A DNA stretch of 64,000 nucleotides from Cyanophora paradoxa (lineage: Eukaryota; Glaucocystophyceae; Cyanophorales; Cyanophoraceae), in the NCBI GenBank assembly GCA_004431415.1, contig QPMI01000623.1, forward strand, positions 62,001-126,000. The letters are read 5' to 3'. The notes below the pieces were generated by a model. The model was not told the DNA's origin. It searched no databases and saw nothing but the letters and a program-made list of their open reading frames with translations. Every line of letters starts with the position of its first letter. Within the stretch, counting starts at the first letter, position 1. Shown one piece after another: positions 32,674 through 43,544 of the stretch. Position numbers and translations under genes: made by a program.

Positions 32674-33786
32674 ACGATATTCAGGTCCGTGCATAGCGAT
32701 AGCGCGAAGTAGTGAGCTCTGATGGACGTTCGCGCAGACCGTGCGCGGCGGGAACTGGGAAGGAAGCGCTGTGCATTTCAGAGACGACCGACAACATCTG
32801 GACTAGCCCTAGCAGCTGTTTGGCTAGCAGTGGGCCGCCGGTCGAATCCATGGGCTCAGTCAGATAGGCAAGTGACGTCGAAAATCGAAATCGAATACCG
32901 AAGCTCGAGATCGAAACCTAGGTCTACTTACCCTACGGGCTTAAGATCAAAAGATCAAAGGTGCGGGCCGTGCCCGGAGGCTCGCCCGTTCCCGCCACGG
33001 ACGTCGACTGGCCGCTAAGGGAGAGGAATGCCGCAGTGCTGCCCGAGGGGGCCGAAACCCCCACGACTCGGCGAGCCCCGGACCGGGAGACCGGTACCGG
33101 GGGGCCTCCCCCGCTCCCGAAGCCTTGAAGCGCTGTGCAGGAAGCGCACTGTGTTTTGAACGCCCTCCCGGTGACCAGCTAGTGTTTAATAACGAGGTCT
33201 TCGACTAGTACTCCCCCCCGCTTTTTGCTCACCTCAGGATGCATATGTGCAAGATGGGCCCGGCCGCGGGGTCTGAATTAACATGAGCGCGGCCCGGCGC
33301 GCGCGGACTCTGCGGCCTCCCTGCCTATCGAGGGGCTCCGGATTGGATCCGGTGCCCTTCTGTGCAGAATGCAGTGGGGTTCAAGAAGGTTTGGGAGGTC
33401 GGCGTCTGCCAAGCTGATGGGCCGGGGGCCGGGTTCAGCGGTTGTGAAGTTCACTTGTAAATGGATACGCTGCAATTGAAACACTGTGACATCTACTAGC
33501 TACGACATCGCAACGTTAACTGCAAGCAACTAGCGATAACGAATTCGAACTGGCCAACGCCTTAGCGAGAGCCCACGGCTGAGCCGCAATCTCTTGTTGC
33601 ACATGGCCCGCAGGCGCGGGCGCACGAGCCCCTCCTCGGTGCGAGACAGGGGGCGGTCCGTGCGGGCGCTGAGGCCCCCGCCTCCTCCGGCGAGGTGCAT
33701 GGTGCGAAGCCGGGAGAGAGCAGGGCAGAGAGATGTCGCGAGAAGTGGGGCGGGGGGAGGGCGATTGGTGCGGCGGACGACTCGAC
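32674..33786. other. Long intergenic region on the 3' side of NOG1
   Basis: No gene was recognised in about 1.1 kb. Visible items are ggggccgaaacccccacg near 33048, the palindromic ggagaccggtaccgggggg near 33087, and a low-GC stretch at 33480-33545. The part nearest 33786 is NOG1 3' UTR by position. Confidence 0.4.
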
Positions 33787-36700
33787 TTAGCGCCGTTCTG
33801 TCTTCCCGAGACCGCGCTTTCCGGAGGAGAGATGCTTGGGCCTGCGGGGGCCGCGGCATTAGCGCGGGGGCCGCGGGGCGGGGGGCGGGCGCCGCACTTG
33901 AGGTCGGGGATGTGACGGTCGGCCTCGCCCTTGCGGGCGCCCTTGTTCATTCGCTTCTGCATCTTGCGGGCGAGGGTGATGGCCATCTCCTTCTGGGCCA
34001 CGTTCCGCAGGCCCTCCTTCTCCGGCCGCACGCTCGCGCTCCGGCTCCGGCTCCGCGCCGAGGGCGTCGAGCTCCGCCCGGCGTCCGCCCGGCTCTCCGA
34101 CCGGCCGCGCTTCTTGCCCGTGACGCGGGCCTCGGCGCCGGCCGACTTGGAACGCGACCGCGTCCTCGCGGTGCGCTGCGCCCCCTCCTCGTCCATTCCC
34201 ATCTCCGTGAGCTGCTTCTCCATGTCCTTCCGGCTCTGCACGAGCGTCGGCGCGCTGCGCACGAGGCGGGGCGGGGCGGGGCGGACCCTTCCGGTGCGCT
34301 TCGCGACGCGGGGGATGTCGGGGCGGTTCTTGTTCTTCTCCTCGCGGTGCGCCTTGACCATGAGCTTCTTCTTCGTCCGGATCTTCTCCAGCTGCTCCGC
34401 CTCCTCCTCGTCGAGCTGCGCGGCGGGCTGAGCGGATGCCGTTCCGCGCGGTGTGCGGGCGGGACAGGGGCGGGTGCGCACGTCGTCGTCGCCGTCGCTG
34501 AGCTCCTCGCTCTCAGCGTCGCCGCGGGCGTCGCGCTCCTCCTCCTCGCGCTCGAGGGCCTCGAGCTTCTCGAGGATGTCCGGGTCGATGAAGTCGAAGA
34601 CGTTGTGCCCGTCCATGATCTCCGGCACCACGTCGTACTTCCACTCGTCCGACTTGAGGTCGTACAACTCTGCGCGGCGAGGGCGGGCGTCAGGCCGCAG
34701 GGCGGGATGGGGCGCATGGGCCGCCTGAGCAAGGGGGAAAGTGGGAAAATCTAAAGAATGTTCCGCGATGGGTTTGTTCCAAGCATAACAGCCACAACGT
34801 GGCACTGCCCGAAAACAAGGAATCATCGTGGGTAGCCCGACCGGAACGCCCGGAGGCGCTCAACAGATCGGGCTCATTCTAGGACGTTTGTGCCGGCGAA
34901 CTATACACCAGACTCGCTCCCGCCCGAGGGCAGGTGCGTGGTGCCTCAGTCGCACTAGAGGGGCGAGGGCGGCCAGCGCCTCGCTTCCTCCCGTCCGTGA
35001 AATAGATCGATATCGGGAAACAGAAAGATCGAATTTGCTGGAAACGGCGAACGCACTGTTGAAGTCCGGCGAGTAGACTCCTGCACCGCCGTTCTCGAGC
35101 ATGAGGTCGCGTTCGAGCTTCCGCTTTGGCTTCTCCGCCTCGGACATCTGCATAGATGCCTTCACCGACTCCGGGATCACCGGCTCCCGAACCTGCGAAG
35201 CGCCTAATCAGGCCACAATACGAAAAGCACGCTGGCCCAGATAGATCTATCTGTCTATTTGAAAAGAATGTTCCGCGATGGGTTTGTTCCAAGCATAACA
35301 GCCACAACGTGGCACTGCCCGAAAACAAGGAATCATCGTGGGTAGCCCGACCGGAACGCCCGGAGGCGCTCAACAGATCGGGCTCATTCTAGGACGTTTG
35401 TGCCGGCGAACTATACACCAGACTCGCTCCCGCCCGAGGGCAGGTGCGTGGTGCCTCAGTCGCACTAGAGGGGCGAGGGCGGCCAGCGCCTCGCTCCCTC
35501 CCGTCCATGGAGGAAATTGCAAGAAAGGCAGCGCGTAAACCTGACCCGCCCCAATGCCTCGCACCTTGTCATCACGTGCTGTAGGCATGGCCACATGCAG
35601 GCGGTTCATAATCTCGTTCGACTTGCGTGCAGTAACCTTCTGCTCCACCCTCATCGCCAGGAGACGCTCGCACGCCTGCGCAAAAATTCAACAACCGCTG
35701 AAGCGCAAGCTCAATTTCTTTCTGCACCTTCTCCTTCACGGCGGAAATGCCCTCCTCGCTTGCGTTGGACATCTGCATCACGTCGACGTTGTCCGTGACC
35801 ATAGACTGCAGCAGCTTCTGATCGGATTCCCTCAGCTGATCCGGACGGACAAGGTCCACTTTGTTGATGACAACGAGGAGTGGCTTGTTTGCGAAAAGCG
35901 GCTTGATGTTCTGGAAGAGGGCGACCTGTGAAAGCGCGTCAGCTGGGAGCGGCAACAAATGTAGGCGCCAGGCGGACCTGATCCTTGATCGAGAAACCAC
36001 ACTGCTCCGATATGTCGACGAAGTAAAGGATGGCAGCACGCAAGTGGGCGAGGGCTGTGATAGACTGCATTTCGATAGTGTTGCGCTCCTCCAGCGGGTG
36101 GTCGAGAATACCGGGAGTGTCAATTACCTAACAAAAGACATTGTCAAGTAGAGCGGAAACAAGAAGTGCAGGCCGGCAAACCTGCCAACGCAAGTACTTG
36201 AAATCCATGTGTCCTACGTAGAGGGACTTGGTGGTGAAGGCGTACGGCTGGACCTCCACATTTGCGCGGGTAACCTTGTTCATGAAGGATGACTTGCCCA
36301 CGTTGGGGTAGCCGCAGACCAACAGGGTGCGGGTGTTCGGGTCGATCGAGGGCAACCGAGCCAGGTGCTGGCGGACTTGCTCGAGGTAGGCGAGACTCGC
36401 TTGCTGCTTGCGCATGAGCGTGCACATACTGTGCGGCGGCAGAAGGCGCAGGGTAAGCGACGAGGAGTTGTCGCGGAGCGATCGCGATCGCACCGGCCCA
36501 TCGCTGCGCGCTTGAGCTGCTTGCAGCGGTAGAGAGAATCTCCGTACTTCATGAGACGCACGTAGTCCTTGCCGATGTTCTCGATCAGCTTCTTGCATGT
36601 GTTGATTTGCCCCAAGGCGAGCTTGTAGTGGTCCTTGTCGTACAACACGTTCATGAGGTCGCCGTAGAACGGATGAATATCCTGCACAGATGTCATTCTT

Positions 36701-37025
36701 AGCCTCGATCGCACGGCGGCAGCGCGAAACAGACCTCGAGGCGAGGGAAGTCGGTCAGGATTTGCGTGAGCTTCTCATCGTAGTTCTGCGCGGTGTATTT
36801 GACCTTGCGCATGTAGAACTTGCGAATGCGGTTGATTGCATAGCCCTTGTGTACAACCTGCGCGTCGAAGGGACGGCGATCGCGCGACTCAGCGCGGGGA
36901 GCCGTGCAACGAGGCAGGGGCGCGCGTACGGTGGGCGTTTTCCTCTGGGTCTTGGACAGGACGATATCGATGAAGTCCTTGGCCGTGGGGACGGTCTGGA
37001 TCTTCTTGAACTGGTAGAGCACCAT
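33787..37025 (-). CDS. NOG1: Nucleolar GTP-binding protein 1 (60S ribosome assembly GTPase)
   Basis: The ATG at 37025 opens [20 protein letters not shown]. Then come [80 protein letters not shown], the G1 motif [30 protein letters not shown], the G3 motif [15 protein letters not shown], and G4 NKVD in [17 protein letters not shown]. The region after the G domain reads [52 protein letters not shown] and [20 protein letters not shown]. The Lys-rich tail ends [17 protein letters not shown] at a TAA at 33787. All hallmarks of NOG1 are present. NOG1 acts in late nucleolar maturation of the large ribosomal subunit. Two consecutive introns (35193-35564 and 34670-35056) hold nearly identical 244-bp insertions. 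Confidence 0.96.
34753..34996 (-). mobile_element. Introner-like 244-bp insertion, copy 1 (NOG1 intron)
   Basis: It begins aaagaatgttccgcgatggg and ends cctcccgtcc on the + strand, and it matches 35263-35506 at all but one position (t at 34986, c at 35496). It lies inside the 387-nt intron 34670-35056, and the sequence on either side differs from that around copy 2. The element has no obvious terminal inverted repeats or target duplication and does not itself supply the splice sites, since the donor and acceptor are outside it. Confidence 0.85.
35263..35506 (-). mobile_element. Introner-like 244-bp insertion, copy 2 (adjacent NOG1 intron)
   Basis: This is the near-identical partner of 34753-34996, offset by exactly 510 bp in the same orientation. 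It sits inside the 372-nt intron 35193-35564. The 136-nt exon between the two introns (35057-35192, encoding [13 protein letters not shown] and [12 protein letters not shown]) is not duplicated, so the pair did not arise by simple tandem duplication of a gene segment. Confidence 0.85.
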
Positions 37026-37516
37026 GGTGGGGACTCACTCTGGCCAGGCCAGAACGATCCTCGAAGGAATGGTTCACGTGATGGCAGCCACGCGCAGCAG
37101 AAGCCCAAACAAGGTCGGGGCGCGTTCGCGTCCGGTCTTGATGGCGATCAACAGGCAAAAGGTCGCGCTGCGGGAGCCGCCTTGGGATGTGAGGCGCCTT
37201 GGTAGCACCCCGCGGCAAGCGCGAAGCGCGCACGGCCCGGCGGGCCCGGATGCGCTTGATCGAAGGTTTGGCTCGACTTTCACTGGGTACTAGAATGTCG
37301 GGACCACCTGGGTACAGTCAGACAGCCATTCGAATCGTGGTAGCTCGCGCACCGCCATGCTGCACGGGGTGGTCCCGTTCCGGTTTGGCCGTCCAGCCGG
37401 GACGCAGGACGTGCCAAGACTTCCGCCGGAGATGAGCAACGGGGACCTCGCGTTTGCGCATCGGTACTGCTCGCAGGCCAGTCTCCGCAAGCTCGCAGGC
37501 CAGTCGCCGACCAAGG
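37026..37516. other. Divergent intergenic region between NOG1 and the DUF4485 gene
   Basis: No exon is clearly supported. An upstream coding exon of the rightward gene is possible (MLHGVVPFRFGRP near 37358), but it does not join the DUF4485 exon in frame in any way I could confirm. Confidence 0.4.
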
Positions 37517-39556
37517 ATGCGCAGGCTTGATTCTCAGTTCCACGAGCTTCTGCAGGAGACGGAGGAGCGCTACACGCGCCTTCCGAAGCACCTGCGCATC
37601 CGGGTCGAACAGTGGGCGCAGAAGGTGCTACGGAATTGCAAACGTCTGCATGCACCTGAAACTGAACGTGCCTGCGGCGCAGCTCGCGGAGCCTTGCGAA
37701 GTCGTTGCCTGGAAAAAGAGCCGCAATGCTGTGCGTCACGCCCGCCGCCGCCAGATCCTGGATCTGAGCGCGGGCTCAGTACGCGAAGCTGTTGCTGGAG
37801 GCTGTAATTCGCGGGGTGCTTGAAGGTAGGGGCACCCTCCGCGATGCCGGGCCGGCGTGCCGCGCTAAAATGTGAATCGGTCACCGTCCGCAGAGCCATT
37901 CAACTCACTGCCGCCCACGAGCCAGCTACCCCAGGCTCCGTCCCACCTTGTGATCGTGGCCCACCCATTCAGCTCGAGAGGGCCCTGACCGCCTTCCAGC
38001 TCGTGCGGACGCGGCTGTCCGCGGCGGGTAAGGGAGTCAAGGATGGGGCGAGCAACGCGCGGGGGCAGGACACAAGCGTGCGGTCCTCGAAGGCGCGCCC
38101 CCTTGATTCCGAGAGGAGGCGGGCGAGCCTCACGCCTCGCCGCGCAGGAATCACCCAAGGATACGTTCGCGCCCGAGCAGTCGACATCCGGGGGCTCGCC
38201 GCCCCGAGACCGCCAGCGCCAACACTTGTTAAACTCACCGCCGCGGGAAGCGCGGGACGGAACCTGGTTCCCCACCGAGGCGCCACGCTCGCCACTGGGA
38301 GGCTCGGTGCGGGGGTGCGACGCGGGGGCGGGGGGCGCCGTACGCGTTGCGAGGGGGCGGGGCGCAGCGGGCCATGGCGGCGCTGCGAGCGTCTGCGGAG
38401 AGGCGAGAGCAAGAGGCCCGGGGCCTCGCGCAGGAACTCGAGGCGGCCCTCGCGGAGCGCAGCGCCCTGGATCGTAAGCTCGCGGCGGCGGTGGAGGAGG
38501 CCGAGAGGTGGCGCCGCGACTGCGAGCGAGCGCGGGCCGAGCTGGAGGACGCGCGGCGCGAGGACGAGGCGGGGTACCGGGCGTGGGAGCGGCAGGCGGG
38601 GGAGGCGCACGGCCTAGAGGTCGAGCGATACCAGAGGCTGTTGGAGGATGTGACGCGGCGGGCGCACCGCGAGGCCGAGCAGCTGCGGGGCCACTACGAG
38701 ACGAAGCTCGTTGCCCTAGAGGCCGAGCTCGCCGACGCCCGCCGCGCTCTCCGCGGCCCCTCCCCGCCCCCCGTGCCCTCCCCACCCGCCCGCCGGCCTA
38801 GCCTTCCGCGAGCTTCGCTGCAGGCCGTCCGGGAGGAGAGCCTTGCCGCCTCGGCGCCCTCCTCGCCGCTGCGCTCCAGCGCCCCGCCGCTCACCTTCAG
38901 CGCCCCGAGCCCCGACACGGCCCTCGCCTTCCGCGCCCGGCAGTGCGCGCTGCCCCTCCTCTGCCGCCTTCACGTGGACCTGCGCCCCTGACGCGCTGCG
39001 CAGGATGGCTGAGGAGGCGGCGCGGGCGATCCAGGAGCTGTCGTCGCGCCTGGAGGGCTCCCCCGCATCCCCCCCCGCCCCCGCGCAGCCCTCCCGGCGT
39101 CCGAACAACCGCTACAGGGAGGCCCTCCGCGGCTCCGGTGACGCCATTCGCACCTCCGCCTCGTCCTTCGATGTCCCTCCCCCCGCTGCCTCGGCGCCGG
39201 CCTCGCCCCTGCGTGCCCGGGCGCCGCCGGCACCTTTGGCGGCCCCGCCCGCGAGCTACACACCGGCCTCGTCCATCGACGGGGACGAGATCGACCGCCT
39301 CATTCGCCGCGCGCGGGCCCTCAGCACCCGCTCCCAGGCCCCCGTAGCCCTCCCCGCCCCCTCCCCCGCCGCCATCTCGGCTGCCATCACGGCGACTGTG
39401 CTCGGAGAAGCCCCCCAGGGTGGGCGTCCCGCCGCTGCACTCAACCAATCATCCCGCGCCCCGAGCTTCGCCAGCCGCTCCCGCGGCGCCTGGACCCCCA
39501 TCGGCGCCGCCACCCCCTTTGACTCCCCATCCCGCTCGCATCTGAGTCCCGGCTGA
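37517..39556 (+). CDS. DUF4485-domain coiled-coil protein (CEP112-like)
   Basis: The ATG at 37517 begins MRRLDSQFHELLQETEERYT and LPKHLRIRVEQWAQK (exon to 37624). It continues LAEPCEVVAWKKSRNA (37683-37730), YAKLLLEAVIRGVLE (37780-37825) and EPFNSLPPTSQLPQAPSHL (from 37894). Spliced, this is a DUF4485 domain, with its RIR-x-W, WKK-x-RN-x-YAKLLL and EPF-x-x-LPP landmarks. The domain is found at the N-terminus of CEP112 and related centrosomal or ciliary proteins. Further exons form long coiled coils: RASAERREQEARGLAQELEA, DRKLAAAVEEAERWRRDCER, RYQRLLEDVTRRAHREAEQL and HYETKLVALEAELADARRAL. A helical segment MAEEAARAIQELSSRLEGSP and a Ser/Pro/Ala-rich tail end SPSRSHLSPG before a TGA at 39556. 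A basal-body or centrosome role is an inference from the family. Confidence 0.8.
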
Positions 39557-39665
39557 GCTAGGGGGCCAGTTCGCAACGCGTGCATGCTGCAGCTGTCGAC
39601 CAGTTCAAGGTTGACCTGTAACCATAGTAGCTACAGACAGCGCATCAGATCAATTCGATAGTGAG

Positions 39666-42524
39666 ATGCTGTTTGCGCTCGGGTTACTCCCGGCGCGCCA
39701 TGGGTCAGCGGCCCTTGAGCGAGCGGCCCCTGCGCGGGCTGCGCGGCCTCCTGGCGCCGTCTCGCAGCTCGAGCGTCCCGTTGCGCAACAAAGAAGTTTC
39801 AAGGACTCGCGGTCGTTTGTCCTTGCGCGCAAGCGGAGCGCGTTGAGGCGTCCGCACGCGTTAGCGGGTCAGCTCAAGAGTCGCTGCTTGGTGCAAGCAA
39901 CGTCATCCGTTGATAGAGTCGCGAGCAGCGTGGACCCCGTGCAGAGCGCACTCGTACGCGCGCACTCACCCCGTGCAGAGCGCACTCGGGCTTTGACACT
40001 GAGTGCGCACCGCACAGGACGATATACGGAGGATTCTGGTTGACGCGTCGATATCTGAAGACCAGAAGGAATTGGAAGCACAATCACTTTCGCCACCGGC
40101 CCTTGCGACGTTACTGGGGACTGGTGTAGCCGAGCTAGCCCCTGGCGGAAAGCTCAAACCGACGGGGAATAGAACTCTACGCGCCATGCTCGAGGTCATC
40201 GAACGCCTCGCGACCGCATCTCCCCCGCCCTCCGCAATGGGGCAGAAGTTCAGCCCTCCACCGGCGGATGACCGCGATGCATATGAGGAAACTGGAGCTG
40301 AGCCTTCCGAACCCGAGGGAGTGAATGATACCGATCTCTTCAGTGATCTTGGACGTGCTCGCGCCTTTGTCCTCGCCGCCATCAAGCACTACGGCGGCTC
40401 TGCTAAATCTTTCCCGACGCACCGATTCGTAGAGCATTCCTTCTCACAGGGTGGTGAGCATCTCTCTATTTTGCACATCTGTTTCCTTCTAATGTTCGCA
40501 GACTGGGATCGAGTGGTGAAGGTTCTAAGACAAATTAAGAGTGTGCGAACGAAAGCGAAACGTGGATCGAAGTCAGTCTGAATCGATAACGTTAGCAACT
40601 GCTTCGATCTGACGCAACCGGCAGAGCTACGATTTCGATTACATCCTCCTGCGGGGGCACGCTACTGGGGCTCCTCCGTCGGATCGAGCATCTGTTGTCC
40701 CAGCCGCGAGGTGTCGGTAAAGACATGCTCACGAAGGTCGCCGAACCCAAGACTCCTATTCTAGAGGACGCAGCTTTGTCAGTAGTTCTGCCGCCCTCGG
40801 TGCTCTCTGCAGGGTACGTTGATGTTTTAGATTGGCTACCCCCTGTGCTTGCTGCTTCGCTGTGTTCTGAGATTTCGTATAGCATCTCTGCCGAGGATAT
40901 AGTCTTTGCTAGGGATGCGATTGCGCAAGCTGTAATTGTCTCTGGAGCCGACGCACAAGCTGTTCCTCTTCGAACTGCAGGTGACCACTCATTGATCAAT
41001 GCCAGTGCCATTGCGTCACCTCTTTGACGCTGTAACTGCAGGGCTGAAGCAGCGCGACATCACGAGAATGTCTAGAACCCTCATGAGGTTGAACCTGGTC
41101 GAAAAAAACAAGGAGGTGCAGCATTCAGTTGCTCTTCTACTTTTTTCTATTGCGCTCTCTTGTTGTAATGCTATTCTGGTAGAAGAACGGCATCTTTGTC
41201 TCCCCTCTTCTGGGAGGAACACTTGCAAGGCTTTTGGAGATTCTGGACGGGCTTCTGGACGGAAAGGATTTGCTGCCACGTGATGACCCCGAAGAGGATG
41301 CAGATGAGGATGCAGGTTCTGCAGCTGACGATGAATCCGATGAAGAAGATGAGGAAGAACCGGCCCCCGTGTTGCTGTCGCCAGAGGGTATATGCATTAT
41401 GCCCAATCCTTATGATGAGCTTATGGAAAGAGTGCAGATGAGAAGCATGCAGTCTTCCGCGCACTCGCTTTTATTGAAAGTGCCATGGGTGCTCTTTTAC
41501 TGTCACAGATCCACCTCAAATCATTTAACGTTTAACCACAGGAATCCATGGTCCATCTTCCGCCGTGCTCCCAGAGAAGAAGATGATGCCCGAGAGCTTT
41601 GCAGGTCTTTACGTCACTGCGCACTGTGTTTATTCGCTGCCTCACATATTTACAGCCATGTACGATAACAATGTGGATTTCTTGAGCAGTGTCGGTATGG
41701 TCGACTGGGGCGACGACGTCATCGAAATCTCTCCAGAGCTAGGGAACCTGGGGGCAGTAGCAGAGACCCTGGAGCGCCTCATCAACATCATGGAAGGCGA
41801 GGACGCGGCAGCAGAATCTGCGGCTTTACCAGTGGATGCAAGGAGGCCGTCTGCAGAAGGGGAGGCACAGGAGGAGGAGCAGGAGGAGGAGGCGCAGGAG
41901 GAGGAGCAGGAGGGGGAGGCCGAGCCAATGGTCGACAAGGAAGATGTCCGGAAAACCATCAGGGTGCCTTTTCAACCTGTCTTTCGTTGTTTCAAGTAGC
42001 TCAAGTTTGTGCAAGATCGTGGAAGGGGCGATAAAGAGGGCGGGTGCAGACTGTCCCAGCTTTCCCGCGAGCTGGCACAAGCGCAAGTCGAAGAACTACG
42101 AAAGCGCAACACAGAATCTCATCGGTTCTTTGTGTTTTGTATTCTGCAAGGAGTTTTCTGAAGCTTGCATTGCACTCAGAATGGGGGCTCATAGAAGCTG
42201 GGCCTGGTGGATCCTTTGAGATTCTGCAGGTGTCCAACCTTAGCGAGCTGCTTCAGGTCGCCGTGTCTTTCTTATCTGGAAGGTCGGAACTCCGCTGACT
42301 CGGCGCAGGTCCTCCGTGAGTTAGAGAGCACACTGGAAGAACCAGAGAAGGTGGAGGATGGGAAACAGCTAGCTGACGTTATGCGTCACGCCAAAATGCA
42401 CGTTGGAGGGTACAGAAGCACTGAGGAGGAGATTGAGGAGCTCAGGCGCGTGTTGGAGCATGCAACAGCTCGGTTGGCTGAGCTCGAAGGCAAACCAAGC
42501 AGGAATGGCCGCCGCCCAGAGTGA
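39666..42524 (+). CDS. Unidentified multi-exon gene of lower GC content
   Basis: A candidate first exon runs from ATG 39666 (MLFALGLLPARHGSAALERA, Arg/Ala-rich and possibly an organellar presequence) to TTG|gtgcaa near 39888. It joins in phase to DDIRRILVDASISEDQKELE (40020). Next come NRTLRAMLEVIERLA, RAFVLAAIKHYGGSAKSFPT, then over intron 40454-40500 DWDRVVKVLRQIKSVRTKAK. Then come GGTLLGLLRRIEHLLSQPRG, YVDVLDWLPPVLAASLCSEI, LKQRDITRMSRTLMRLNLVE, NGIFVSPLLGGTLARLLEIL, an Asp/Glu run, SPEGICIMPNPYDELMERV, GLYVTAHCVYSLPHIFTAMY, VDWGDDVIEISPELGNLGAV, AETLERLINIMEGEDA, an acidic Gln/Glu run, coiled-coil RLSQLSRELAQAQVEELRKR, and VLRELESTLEEPEKVEDGKQ with EEEIEELRRVLEHATARLAE. It stops at the TGA at 42524. 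Several introns (40981-41040, 41117-41189) are AT-richer and pyrimidine-rich, unlike the CCCCG introns elsewhere. Family not recognised; it might be more than one gene. Confidence 0.6.
39934..39988 (+). repeat. Short direct repeat inside an intron
   Basis: ACCCCGTGCAGAGCGCACTC occurs at 39934 and again at 39968, a 34-bp step, in the proposed first intron of the unidentified gene. Confidence 0.8.
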
Positions 42525-43087
42525 CGCTTTTTTTCGTCAGCAATGGGGTTCCTTTAAATTGTACCCCAGCAGTTTTCAAAGAATATGAAGACAACGAGTC
42601 TGAGGTGAACGGCCTCAGCCGCACTCGGTGGGGCGACAAGTAAAACAGTAAACAAAGCGCACGGATCTTGCCTGAGAGATGGTCAAGCGCATAAGCTCAT
42701 GGAGCTAAAAAATACGATTACGATCAGATCCAAACAGAAGAATTACGATCGATCTAGACTGAAACCTCAGATCCAAACCTCATAACCATTGCGATTGCGA
42801 TTACGATTAGGGCGTCCTTGATCTGCGATTACGATCGTAATTAGGACGTCCTAGCTTTGATCTGCGATTACGATTAGCTAGGGCGTCCCTGCAGGGGGGC
42901 CACTCTCCTTACGGGGGCCACGCAGGGCCCGGCTGGCCGAGCGTGAGCTCGGCCGCGATGCATATGGGCTGGGCCCGGGGCCCGCGGCCGCGGCGGCCGC
43001 AGTGTACATTCCCACACTTGTAGCCCGGACCTGCGTTTTTGTACGTGTACATGTCCAAATGCGTATAGTACTCAGTGACTTTTCCGG
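42525..43087. other. Low-GC intergenic repeat-rich DNA
   Basis: No gene was recognised. Between 42715 and 42890 the words gatctgcgattacgat (42820, 42859) and gattacgattagggcgtcc-like strings recur three or four times with agggcgtcc spacers. A near-palindromic gggcccggggcccgcggccg stretch lies at 42972. No telomeric array is formed. Confidence 0.55.
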
Positions 43088-43195
43088 AAAAGATTCGAAT
43101 CTGGGGATCCTGCCAATCGGGGTGAAGATTGTTGACTTGATGCATATGGGAGCACGCTCATCTCCGGACCCGGGAGCACCGCGCCGACATGATGA
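43088..43195 (+). repeat. Dispersed repeat C, copy 1
   Basis: The stretch starting aaaagattcgaatctgggg and running through tgccaatcggggtgaag to gacatgatgat matches 45194-45290 closely. Copy 1 carries small extra segments (catatg after gttgacttgatg, and cccgggag before agcaccg). Confidence 0.8.
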
Positions 43196-43544
43196 TAGGG
43201 TTGGGCTTACTAGTACTCCGGTAATACCCCGTCCGGGCCGAGTAAGGGTAAAGTACTGAAAGTTGCAAGGGGGGGTACCCCCTCCCTTGCTCCCCTGGTG
43301 AGTTGGTGCGGCGTACTTTCTGTGTTAGCAATTTTTGTAAGATGAGATTCTTTGCATGCGCTCTCGTATAGGTGTGATCGCATCCTAGCCGCTGCGAGCG
43401 GCGGAAAAAAATGCAGGGGCGGGGCTGCGCAAACATGTCGAGGTCGCGCCTCACCTGCTATCGCTATCTGCACCAAACCACGTGCGCCTGAATGCTCTCA
43501 ATGCGCTCTACAAACTCTGTCATACATGTCCGGGCTCGAGAAGT

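Noticed and set aside
43090-43110. tRNA T-arm at agattcgaatct
   Set aside because: The motif is just a palindrome. No acceptor stem, D-arm or anticodon arm can be drawn around it, and its copy at 45197 lacks them too.
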